Source: Nitrospirota bacterium (GTDB taxonomy: Bacteria > Nitrospirota > Thermodesulfovibrionia > Thermodesulfovibrionales > JdFR-86). Taken from it: DNA of 43,284 nt. Below the pieces are notes generated by a model. The model ran no database searches. It saw only the letters and a program-made list of their open reading frames with translations, and was not told where the DNA came from. The position numbers and the translations under genes are program-made. Where the stretch lies: contig JACQZC010000036.1 of the NCBI GenBank assembly GCA_016207905.1, positions 1-43,284 of the forward strand, in the 5' to 3' direction. Positions 25,794-32,680 of the stretch are shown piece after piece (positions within the stretch are counted from its first letter, which is position 1; each line of letters begins with the position of its first letter).

Positions 25794-26633
25794 ATGAGGG
25801 AACTAAAGATTGCATACTCTCCCTGTCCTAACGATACATTCATATTCTATGGGCTCGTTCATGGACTGATAAAAACAAAAGGGCTCTCTTTTTCCGAGAC
25901 GCTAATCGATATAGATGCCCTTAACAAGAAGGCATTAAAGGAGGAGTTCGATGTTATAAAGGTCTCATACCACGCATTTGCCTTACTCAGGGACAAATAC
26001 TGTCTTATACGCTCAGGAGGGGCAATGGGTAGAGGATGTGGCCCACTCGTCGTTGCGAGACATAAATGCTCTATGAAGGATTTACAAGGCAAAAGGATTG
26101 CCATACCCGGAAGACTTACAACTGCATACCTTCTCCTTGAGCTTTATGACCCTCGGTTCAAAGGCAATGTATTGGTCATGAGGTTTAACGAGATTATGCC
26201 TGAAGTTGAAAGCGGTGAGGTAGATGCAGGGCTTATTATTCACGAGGGAAGATTTACATACAGGCAGTATGGCTTAAAATGCGTCAAAGACCTCGGTACA
26301 TGGTGGGAGAAAAAAACCGCTCAGGCTTTGCCTCTCGGAGCAATTGCAGTTAGAAGGTCACTCGGTAAAGACCTTATAGGTAAAATACAGTCCCTTATAC
26401 GGGAAAGCGTTCTTTACTCGCTAAGACATCCCTCGGAGCCAATGAGGTATATAAAAAGGCATTCAGAGGAGCTAAGCGACTCGGTCATTAAGAGGCATAT
26501 CAGCCTTTATGTAAATGACTACTCGATAGATATAGGAGAGGAAGGCATAAAGGCAGTCAGGGAGATGTTCAGGTTAGCAGGTGAGGCAGGGCTAATAAAA
26601 GGGTCACAGGAATTGTCCTTCGATGTGTTATAA
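25794..26633 (+). CDS. mqnD: 1,4-dihydroxy-6-naphthoate synthase (futalosine menaquinone pathway)
   Basis: 279 residues with the periplasmic-binding-protein fold of the MqnA/MqnD family. SPCPNDTFIFYGLVHG at 9-24, GRGCGPLVVARH near 78-89 and IHEGRFTYRQYGL near 146-158 are characteristic of MqnD, which converts cyclic dehypoxanthine futalosine to 1,4-dihydroxy-6-naphthoate. It implies menaquinone made by the futalosine route and a respiratory lifestyle. No other mqn gene is in the window. It follows the FecR gene by 23 bases, probably on the same transcript, though the functions appear unrelated. Confidence 0.92.
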   Translation: MRELKIAYSPCPNDTFIFYGLVHGLIKTKGLSFSETLIDIDALNKKALKEEFDVIKVSYHAFALLRDKYCLIRSGGAMGRGCGPLVVARHKCSMKDLQGKRIAIPGRLTTAYLLLELYDPRFKGNVLVMRFNEIMPEVESGEVDAGLIIHEGRFTYRQYGLKCVKDLGTWWEKKTAQALPLGAIAVRRSLGKDLIGKIQSLIRESVLYSLRHPSEPMRYIKRHSEELSDSVIKRHISLYVNDYSIDIGEEGIKAVREMFRLAGEAGLIKGSQELSFDVL

Positions 26634-26660
26634 TAAAAAATTACATCTGAAGGAGACGAA

Positions 26661-27269
26661 ATGAAAAGACTTTTATTTTTAGTGGTTGCGTTTGTGTTTG
26701 TGATATCCTGCTCTAAGGGCATGACAGAAAAGTCCACTCAAAAAGGAGGAGATTACCTTGCAAAGGTAAATGACTCTGTTATAACGGATGAGACCCTGAA
26801 GAGGGAGATGAATGCCCTGCCGCCTGAGGTCAGAGACTTGTTTCTTCAAGAGGCAGGCATAGAGGGCCTTATAGAGGAACTCATTAAGAAAGAGCTTCTC
26901 TATCAGGAGGCAAAGAAAAAAGGGTATGAGAGGTCAGGCGAATTAAAAGACAAGATAGAGAATTTCAAAAAGCTCATGATGATCGAGCTACTGCTTAACG
27001 ATATGGTCGATAAAAAAGTAACTGTCTCTGAAAATGATGTCAGGGGCTATTACGAAAAGAACAAGGCTGATTTCGTCATGACAACTGGAAAGAAGAAAGA
27101 GCCTGTTTCCTTTGACATGGTAAAGGAGATTTTAAGGCAGAGGCTAACTGCCGAAAAACAGAAAAAGGCATTCGAGTCATATTTAAGTTCATTGGAAAAT
27201 GCATATACGATTCAACGCAACAAGGAGCGGATTTCTAATTTAGTCAACATGCCAAAGCCTAAACCTTAG
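26661..27269 (+). CDS. SurA N-terminal-like lipoprotein
   Basis: 202 residues. A lipobox (FVISC, C17) marks it as a lipoprotein. The body resembles the SurA/PpiD N-terminal chaperone domain: LAKVNDSVITDETLKREM, then LIEELIKKELLYQEAKKKGY and VSENDVRGYYEKNKADF. The usual parvulin prolyl isomerase domain is absent; after residue 150 only a short helical C-terminus (MVKEILRQRLTAEKQKKAFESYL) remains. It probably acts as a chaperone or holdase for exported proteins. AAGGAG precedes the ATG. It overlaps the converging regulator by 11 bases. Confidence 0.82.
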   Translation: MKRLLFLVVAFVFVISCSKGMTEKSTQKGGDYLAKVNDSVITDETLKREMNALPPEVRDLFLQEAGIEGLIEELIKKELLYQEAKKKGYERSGELKDKIENFKKLMMIELLLNDMVDKKVTVSENDVRGYYEKNKADFVMTTGKKKEPVSFDMVKEILRQRLTAEKQKKAFESYLSSLENAYTIQRNKERISNLVNMPKPKP

Positions 27270-27903
27270 GGATGATATAGATGCATGAGGAGGCTCCATC
27301 GTGCTGGCAGAGTTCCAAAGAGACTTTTTTATGAATGAGCCCCCTATAAAGTTCAAGCTCGTGTTTGCAGGGGTCTTTGAATTCCCTGACTATTCCGGAT
27401 AAAGGGCAGTGGGATTTCTTTAATCTGAACTCCTTTTCCGTTTCCTCGACCTCTACCATATAGCCTTCCTGATTAAGCATCTCTGCCAATGCAAAGACCC
27501 TTGCTCGGAGATTCTTTCTGTCTGGAAGATCCCTTTCTTTTTCCCTTAGGAGCTTTTCCTTCCGCATTTTGAATAACTCATCTACCCCTGTTTTTCCACC
27601 CCTGATTCTCAGAAACTTAAGAATATCCGTCAGAAGCTTGTCGTATGAATGGGGCAGGATTTCGGATGCCTTCTCAGTCAGGGTGTATAGGAATTTAGGT
27701 CTTCCCCGCCCATGCTTTTTAATTGTATATTTTATAATCCCTTTTCTTTCAAGGGTATTGAGATGCTGTCTGACGCCCATGGATGTCATCTCCATGTGCC
27801 TACTTAAGTCATCCACGCTTGCAAAGCCAGCCCTCTTGATTGCCATTATCAGCTTGAGCTTAGTAGAGGTCTCAGTAGGTAAAAACATATGAGAAGGTAT
27901 CAT
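27259..27903 (-). CDS. SufR-like iron-sulfur or metal-responsive transcriptional regulator
   Basis: 214 residues. An N-terminal winged helix (about 10-75) has the recognition stretch MTSMGVRQHLNTLERKGII and a wing (GRGRPKFLYTLT). The C-terminus carries four cysteines in a CX12C, X19, CX7C arrangement (from HCPLSGIV to SSCIYII). SufR, which represses suf genes while holding a [4Fe-4S] cluster, has a similar C-terminal layout, although its cysteine spacing as I recall it is CX12CX13CX14C. An iron-sulfur-sensing role is plausible but unproven. It is divergent from the transaldolase gene, with a repeated site between them. Confidence 0.8.
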   Translation of the reverse strand: MIPSHMFLPTETSTKLKLIMAIKRAGFASVDDLSRHMEMTSMGVRQHLNTLERKGIIKYTIKKHGRGRPKFLYTLTEKASEILPHSYDKLLTDILKFLRIRGGKTGVDELFKMRKEKLLREKERDLPDRKNLRARVFALAEMLNQEGYMVEVEETEKEFRLKKSHCPLSGIVREFKDPCKHELELYRGLIHKKVSLELCQHDGASSCIYIIPKV

Positions 27904-27927
27904 AATGCGAAGAATTTGTAAAGAAAG

Positions 27928-27953
27928 TTCTTTAGGAAAGATTCTTTAAGAAA
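27928..27953. promoter_or_regulatory. Two direct copies of a TTCTTTARGAAA site, likely operator
   Basis: TTCTTTAGGAAA at 27928-27939 and TTCTTTAAGAAA at 27942-27953 are 14 bases apart. The second contains a perfect inverted repeat, TTCTT-T-AAGAA; the first is an imperfect version. They lie between the divergent SufR-like regulator and the transaldolase gene, the expected place for autoregulation and for control of the transaldolase operon. Confidence 0.5.
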
Positions 27954-27998
27954 TGATAAAATAACCAATAACCTTGAGTATTCATAAAAGGAGGTCTT

Positions 27999-28646
27999 AT
28001 GAAGATTTTTATTGACACTGCAAACTTAGATGAGATTAGAAAGGCAAATGACTTAGGAGTCATTGACGGTGTAACGACAAACCCATCGCTTATCTCGAAG
28101 GAAGGGAGAGAGCCGATAGAGCTTTTAAGGGAAATCTGCGGGATTGTCGATGGGCCTATAAGTGCCGAGGCAATAAGCATGAAGGCAGATGAGATGACAA
28201 AAGAGGCAGAGACTCTTTCTAACATACATAAAAACATAGTAGTAAAAATCCCAATGACAGAGGAAGGCTTAAGGGCAGTTAAAAGGCTTTCAGCCAAGGG
28301 GATAAAGACGAATGTAACACTTGTGTTTTCCCCAAGCCAGGCACTCCTTGCCGCAAAGGCAGGTGCAACATATGTAAGCCCGTTTGTCGGAAGGCTCGAC
28401 GATATAAGCTCTGTTGGAATGGACCTCGTAGCAGACATACTTCAGATATACGAAAATTATGCCTTTGGCACAGAGATCATAGTGGCAAGCATAAGAAACC
28501 CGCTTCATGTTGTCGATGCCGCAAAGATAGGAGCACATGTTGCCACAATACCTTATTCCGTCATACTTCATTTGACCAAACATCCACTTACCGACATAGG
28601 CATAGAAAGGTTCCTTAAGGACTGGGAAAAGGTTCCAAAGAAATAA
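27999..28646 (+). CDS. Transaldolase/fructose-6-phosphate aldolase (TalC/Fsa family)
   Basis: 215 residues, a short TIM-barrel aldolase. [10 protein letters not shown] opens the protein, [13 protein letters not shown] is at 24-36 and the Schiff-base lysine is K83 in [19 protein letters not shown] is the phosphate-binding area. Members of this short family are mostly transaldolases, with fewer fructose-6-phosphate aldolases, so the exact reaction is open. AAAGGAGG is a strong ribosome-binding site seven bases upstream. The HMA and TPR genes follow directly. Confidence 0.92.
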   Translation: MKIFIDTANLDEIRKANDLGVIDGVTTNPSLISKEGREPIELLREICGIVDGPISAEAISMKADEMTKEAETLSNIHKNIVVKIPMTEEGLRAVKRLSAKGIKTNVTLVFSPSQALLAAKAGATYVSPFVGRLDDISSVGMDLVADILQIYENYAFGTEIIVASIRNPLHVVDAAKIGAHVATIPYSVILHLTKHPLTDIGIERFLKDWEKVPKK

Positions 28647-28862
28647 ATGCACCAGGAAAAGATTACTGCCAAGATAAAAGGCTTAAATTGCCCGGGATGT
28701 GCAGAAGACCTGAGGTCAGTGCTCATGGGCTATGATGGGGTCTTGAGGGTTGAAGTTTTCTACGCCGACGATGTCCTCAGCATAGAATACGACTCCGATA
28801 AGATTAAAGACAGGCAGATTCTCTCTGCCATAAACGCAATGGGCATTAAGACAAAGCCCTAA
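28647..28862 (+). CDS. Heavy-metal-associated (HMA) domain protein
   Basis: 71 residues forming one ferredoxin-like HMA domain with the metal-binding motif GLNCPGCAEDL (C14 and C17). Its ATG abuts the stop codon of the transaldolase gene, implying translational coupling. Small proteins like this act as copper chaperones, but no copper ATPase is nearby, so the metal and partner are unknown. Confidence 0.85.
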   Translation: MHQEKITAKIKGLNCPGCAEDLRSVLMGYDGVLRVEVFYADDVLSIEYDSDKIKDRQILSAINAMGIKTKP

Positions 28863-28873
28863 GAGGGGATGAG

Positions 28874-29317
28874 ATGTCTCAGAGACCTGCTGATTTGCTC
28901 TTTGAGAAAGGCTTAAAAACCCTTAAGGAAGGCAATGTGCCCTCTGCACTCAGTTTTTTTGAAAAATCAGTGAGCCTCGATGAGAATCCCATAAATTCTT
29001 CTTATCTTGCCTACTGTATTGCGAGGGAAAGAGGTCAGTTTAAAAAGGCAATCTCCATGTGTAATGAGGCAATAAAAAAAGAGCCTGAAAACTCGGTCAT
29101 TTACCTTAATCTGGCCAGGGTCTATCTGCTTTCAGACAAAAGAGCAGATGCAATAGAGGCACTGAGAAAGGGGATGAGCTGTGAAAAGAATCAGGAGATT
29201 CTAAATGAGCTAAACAGCTTAGGAATAAGAAAACCGCCTATTTTCAGGTTCCTAAACAGAGCAAATCCTGTTAACAAATATCTTGGAGTCGTCTTGAAAA
29301 GACTGGGGCTGAGATAA
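28874..29317 (+). CDS. Small TPR protein
   Basis: 147 residues with about three tetratricopeptide repeats (LLFEKGLKTLKEGNVPSAL; AISMCNEAIKKEPENSVIY; ADAIEALRKGM), no signal peptide and a basic C-terminal tail. GAGGGG lies just before the ATG. It is the last gene of the transaldolase group and ends six bases before the converging ArsR gene. Probably an adaptor; no specific role can be assigned. Confidence 0.8.
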   Translation: MSQRPADLLFEKGLKTLKEGNVPSALSFFEKSVSLDENPINSSYLAYCIARERGQFKKAISMCNEAIKKEPENSVIYLNLARVYLLSDKRADAIEALRKGMSCEKNQEILNELNSLGIRKPPIFRFLNRANPVNKYLGVVLKRLGLR

Positions 29318-29323
29318 AGGACA

Positions 29324-29668
29324 CTACCGCCTTTTTCTTTTGCCCGGGTATTCTCCCTTTTTTGTCAGAGGACAGCATGCAGGACGAGGAAGGGGCTTTC
29401 TATAATCCTTCTCGATTACCTTAAGCAGCTCAGGCACAGAAGGCTCTACAAGGAAATAGCACCTGAGCCTTCCATCCATGTAGTAATCTATGATACCGTG
29501 GGTTCTGAGAAGCGTAAGGTGCTGTGATATGTTTGGCTGGGATATGTCTAAAAACTCCTCAAAATCGCTTACGCACTTAACGCCTTTCTTTAGCTCCTCA
29601 AGGATTTTAAGCCTTACAGGATGTGCAATCACCCTGAGTGTCTCTGCCCACTGCCTGAATTGCCTCAT
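29324..29668 (-). CDS. ArsR-family transcriptional regulator
   Basis: 114 residues from the ATG at 29668, which has AAGGTGG five bases upstream. A GTG three codons earlier (29677) overlaps that ribosome-binding site and is less likely. The winged helix has HPVRLKILEELKKG and the recognition helix ISQPNISQHLTLLR. Cysteines occur in GVKCVSDF, RLRCYF and PACCPL, so metal or thiol sensing is possible, but the classical ELCVC arsenic motif is absent. The end is basic (GKRKRR). A 14-bp inverted repeat upstream is a probable operator. Confidence 0.88.
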   Translation of the reverse strand: MRQFRQWAETLRVIAHPVRLKILEELKKGVKCVSDFEEFLDISQPNISQHLTLLRTHGIIDYYMDGRLRCYFLVEPSVPELLKVIEKDYRKPLPRPACCPLTKKGEYPGKRKRR

Positions 29669-29682
29669 GTATGCCACCTTTT

Positions 29683-29696
29683 ATACTTGATAGTAT
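29683..29696. promoter_or_regulatory. Inverted repeat upstream of the ArsR regulator
   Basis: ATACT-TGAT-AGTAT at 29683-29696 is a perfect 5+5 inverted repeat in AT-rich DNA, 15 bases before the regulator's ATG. It lies in the 52-bp gap between the regulator and the end of the upstream ferredoxin-ASKHA gene. ArsR proteins usually bind such sites and repress themselves. Confidence 0.5.
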
Positions 29697-29720
29697 TATT
29701 ATATAAAAATCCTTAAAGGA

Positions 29721-31589
29721 TTATTGGTTAGTAAGCCTTCTTACTGTTGGGAACTGGTTTATATCGGTATGTGGAAGGAAAAGCGAAGCCATGTATTCAT
29801 CCATGAACCCTCTTGACACGGAAAGCTCCATATAGGTCATTTTCCTTGCTATGTCTTCTGCCTCTTTTCTCATGTCTCCTGAAAGAAGGCACAGGTAGGC
29901 GCCTGCAATGGATGTATTTCCTAAGAATGAGAATCTCTCCCTTTCGATGTCAGGTAGCATACCAATGATAATAGCTTTCTCTATATTCAGATAATTTCCA
30001 AACCCGCCTGCTATATAGACCTTCTGGATGTCATTGATAGTAAGGTTTACTTCCTTAAGTAAAAGCGAAAGTCCTGCATATATTGCGGCTTTTGCTCTCA
30101 GGATGTTTTCGATGTCTGCATGTGTAAGGGTAATCTCTCTGATGGGGTCTTTATAAATGACAAACTCAAGCCCTTCTTCTGTGTGCCTGATTCTTTCGGC
30201 AAGGCTCGTATCCAGTTTCAGCCCTCCTTTTTGGTCTATTATGCCTTTCAGGAACATCTCTGATATTGCATCAATCATACCTGAGCCGCAGATGCCTATT
30301 GGCACAACATTGCCTATAACGGCTATTTGTGGCTCATAGGTTTCTGGATTTATGGTTACTGCCTCTATTGCACCTTCTGTTGCCCGCATGCCACACTTTA
30401 TCCCACTTCCCTCAAAGCAAGGTCCTGCCGAGCATGCGGCTGTAAGAAGCCATTCATTATTGCCAACTGCTATCTCTCCATTCGTTCCAATATCCATAAA
30501 AAGCGAAATTTCTGGGTTTCTGTGCATCTTTGAGGCTAAAACGCCTGAGACGATGTCTCCGCCAACATAGCTTGCAGGTGCCGGCATCGTATAAACCGGA
30601 GCCTGTGGATTAATCTTAAGTCTTGCAGTGCCTGCCTGCCACATGGGAAAGAAATTCAAAGACGGAATATAAGGCTCCTCCCTTATGTATTTAGGGTCAA
30701 GCCCCCAGAAAAGATGAGACATTGTAGTGTTGCCTGATATGACTACTGAGTCGATCTCCTGCCTGTTTATGCCATGCCTTTCAACTATTGCATCGAGAAG
30801 GTCATTAATATCCTCTAAAACCAGTTCTCTCAACTCCTCGATGCCTCCTCCTTCTACTGCATAGATTATCCTCGTGATGACATCATCCCCATGTCTTATC
30901 TGGGAGTTATAAGTAAAGCCAACATCTATAAGTCTTCCGTCAGTGAGATTAATAAGGTAAAGGACTACGGTTGTCGTTCCTATGTCAACTGAAATCCCGT
31001 ATCTGTCTTTGGACTCGGTGGATGATATAAATATAGCCTCTGAAGCCTCGGAATACGATAGGATTATGTCCCAGCCCGAATCCCGAAGCGTCTTTGAAAG
31101 GGATGAGGAAAAGGCGTGTGAGAACCTCATATCCTTTAAGCCCTTTTCCTCGAGTGCCCTCTTTAATCTCTCGAGGTCGCTTATATTGTCCTCTATAGTA
31201 GGTTGTGGAAGATCCAGCTCTATTGTCTTTGCGATTGGGCTTACCTCTGTCTTTAGGGATTTAAGAAGCTCAAAAAGGTCTCTTGAGCGGGCTATGGCTA
31301 TTTTTTCTCCGACAACGAGTCTCGATTCCTCCGGGATTTCCAAAAGCACATCGCTAAGTGGGAATGTCTGACATGCAAGTGTAAGCGACTTCTTTTTTTC
31401 AGCCTGTGTAAGCTTTCCATATGATGCTATATCAGCCTTGCCATCGATGAGCTTGACCCTGCATTTGCCGCATGTGCCTTTGCCTCCACATGAAGATACA
31501 AGATATATCTCATGCCTTTTAAGGGCATTCAGTATGCTTTCTCCTTTTGACAAAGGAAGGCTTTTGCCTGTTGTCAGTCTGATGTTCAT
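29721..31589 (-). CDS. RACE-type ferredoxin-ASKHA protein (reductive activator of corrinoid enzymes)
   Basis: 622 residues. The N-terminus is a plant-type [2Fe-2S] ferredoxin with C34, C40, C43 and C73 (SSCGGKGTCGKC ... LACQ). A linker (about 95-195) leads to an ASKHA ATPase (about 198-600): VDIGTTTVVLYL as phosphate 1, then MDIGTNGEIAVG, GICGSGMIDAI and IAGGFGNYL. Proteins of this build use ATP to reduce inactive Co(II) corrinoid proteins. No corrinoid protein or methyltransferase gene is in the window, so its target lies elsewhere. Family is firm. Confidence 0.92.
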   Translation of the reverse strand: MNIRLTTGKSLPLSKGESILNALKRHEIYLVSSCGGKGTCGKCRVKLIDGKADIASYGKLTQAEKKKSLTLACQTFPLSDVLLEIPEESRLVVGEKIAIARSRDLFELLKSLKTEVSPIAKTIELDLPQPTIEDNISDLERLKRALEEKGLKDMRFSHAFSSSLSKTLRDSGWDIILSYSEASEAIFISSTESKDRYGISVDIGTTTVVLYLINLTDGRLIDVGFTYNSQIRHGDDVITRIIYAVEGGGIEELRELVLEDINDLLDAIVERHGINRQEIDSVVISGNTTMSHLFWGLDPKYIREEPYIPSLNFFPMWQAGTARLKINPQAPVYTMPAPASYVGGDIVSGVLASKMHRNPEISLFMDIGTNGEIAVGNNEWLLTAACSAGPCFEGSGIKCGMRATEGAIEAVTINPETYEPQIAVIGNVVPIGICGSGMIDAISEMFLKGIIDQKGGLKLDTSLAERIRHTEEGLEFVIYKDPIREITLTHADIENILRAKAAIYAGLSLLLKEVNLTINDIQKVYIAGGFGNYLNIEKAIIIGMLPDIERERFSFLGNTSIAGAYLCLLSGDMRKEAEDIARKMTYMELSVSRGFMDEYMASLFLPHTDINQFPTVRRLTNQ

Positions 31590-31650
31590 AAGGATTTAAT
31601 TTTAACACACTTTAAGGAAGGGGGGCAGGCATTTTAGCCTCTTACTGATT

Positions 31651-32193
31651 TCAAGGTAGCCTCTCAAACTCTCTTTTGAAATGTCCTGAAGTGGCATCGT
31701 CAAAAACGCAGAACTCAACAACATCCAGACTGCTATTGGGGTTTTCCTTTAAATACTTATATGACTCGGTAACTAATATCCCTGCACATCTGTCCTTTGG
31801 GAAGCCAAAGATTCCCGAGCTTATTGCAGGCATTGAGATGCTCTTAAGACCTTTCTCCGATGCAAGAGAAAGTGTGCTTATGACAGCAGATTTTAGTTTA
31901 TTGTCCTCGTCTCCTTCGCCCATTCTTGGGCCAACTGCATGTATGACATATCTTGCTTTTAGTTTTCCTCCTGTTGTAATAACTGCAGTGCCAACTGGTG
32001 TAAAGCCAATTTTATCGCTTTCTGCCTGTATGATGTCTCCACCTTTTCTAACGATTGCTCCTGCAACTCCACCTCCATGCTGTAGTGAGCTGTTTGCGGC
32101 ATTTACGATTGCATCTACATCCCTTTCTGTTATATCTGCCTGAATAAGTCTCAAGGTCTTTGTGCCGACCTTATGCTCTGAAATAGTCTTCAT
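31651..32193 (-). CDS. Macro-domain protein (probable ADP-ribose hydrolase)
   Basis: 180 residues, one macro domain. ADIT is at about 19-22, DAIVNAANSSLQHGGGVAGAI (about 27-47) is the ADP-ribose-binding region with the catalytic asparagine and glycine-rich loop, and SSGIFGFP near 125-132 is the second phosphate-binding loop. This matches MacroD/YmdB-type enzymes that remove ADP-ribose from proteins or hydrolyse O-acetyl-ADP-ribose. No ADP-ribosyltransferase is nearby. It appears to have its own promoter. Confidence 0.92.
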   Translation of the reverse strand: MKTISEHKVGTKTLRLIQADITERDVDAIVNAANSSLQHGGGVAGAIVRKGGDIIQAESDKIGFTPVGTAVITTGGKLKARYVIHAVGPRMGEGDEDNKLKSAVISTLSLASEKGLKSISMPAISSGIFGFPKDRCAGILVTESYKYLKENPNSSLDVVEFCVFDDATSGHFKREFERLP

Positions 32194-32225
32194 GATTTGC
32201 CTCTAATAATTCTTAGTTAACATAT

Positions 32226-32254
32226 ATTATAGCACTCTACACCTTTTGTTTCAT
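32226..32254 (-). promoter_or_regulatory. Extended -10 promoter of the macro-domain gene
   Basis: Read on the minus strand, TGCTATAAT (complement of 32226-32234) is an extended -10 box, with ATGAAA (complement of 32249-32254) 17 bases upstream as a weak -35. It lies 33 bases before the macro-domain ATG. Confidence 0.5.
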
Positions 32255-32288
32255 GGTCGGATGTCTTTTCTCCCTTTCCCTTCCTAAG

Positions 32289-32469
32289 TTTAGTTTATAG
32301 GGTAGGGGGGGTGTCTCATAACCCCTTGATTTTTAACGATTCACAAGTTGATTAAGTTGATATTTATCAACCTTACCCCTTTTTCCAGACTCACCTATTC
32401 TACAAACCATAGTTAATATGATAACCTATTAAATCCCTTTTGTCAAGAAAAAAATGAACTATGGTTTTC
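32289..32469 (-). repeat. Copy A of a promoter-bearing interspersed repeat
   Basis: On the minus strand it starts GAAAACCATAGTTCATTTTT, has a promoter (32418-32446), then AACTATGGTTTGTAG, a variable stretch of about 70 bases, and a conserved end: AAAATCAAGGGGTTATGAG, then CACCCCCCCTACCC, then TATAAACTAAA. The same blocks occur in the same order at 42984-43176 on the plus strand. The ends TAGTTTATAGGG and CCCTATAAACTA form inverted repeats. In this copy no open frame follows the promoter beyond a short GTG-started stretch. Confidence 0.75.
32418..32446 (-). promoter_or_regulatory. Near-consensus promoter in repeat copy A
   Basis: On the minus strand TTGACA (complement of 32441-32446), 17 bases, then TATCAT (complement of 32418-32423). 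It is flanked by AACCATAGTT upstream and AACTATGGTT downstream, which are reverse complements of each other and could bind a repressor. Output runs toward the macro-domain gene. Confidence 0.65.
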
Positions 32470-32473
32470 TTTT

Positions 32474-32562
32474 CCCCTCTCCCCTTGCGGGAGAGGGCGA
32501 GGGTGAGGGGTGATTGGACTTTTCTGTTCACCCTCCCCCAACCCCTCCCGTCAAGGGAGGGG
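32474..32562. repeat. Two GC-rich palindromic repeats, inverted relative to each other
   Basis: CCCCTCTCCCC-TTGC-GGGAGAGGG with a GAGGGTGAGGGG tail (32474-32510), then CACCCTCCCCCAACCCCTCCC with the hairpin CCCCTCCC-GTCAA-GGGAGGGG (32542-32562). They belong to the family also found at 17699, 41301 and 42371. With copy A they fill most of the 487-bp space between rtcB and the macro-domain gene; the remaining part (32563-32680) shows only a degenerate GTCATTCTGAA-type repeat near 32576 and no gene. Confidence 0.75.
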
Positions 32563-32680
32563 ATTTTTAGAGAGGTCATTCTGAATCATGCCCTGAACTT
32601 GTTTCATGGGTACAATTACCTTAATATGGACACGTGAAGGCATATATAAAAAGGCAAAGAGGCGACGATAGTAAATAAAC

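Noticed and set aside
32542-32566. Rho-independent terminator on the plus strand (hairpin followed by ATTTTT)
   Set aside because: No plus-strand gene ends upstream, and the same hairpin occurs elsewhere without a T-run, so it is a repeat copy.
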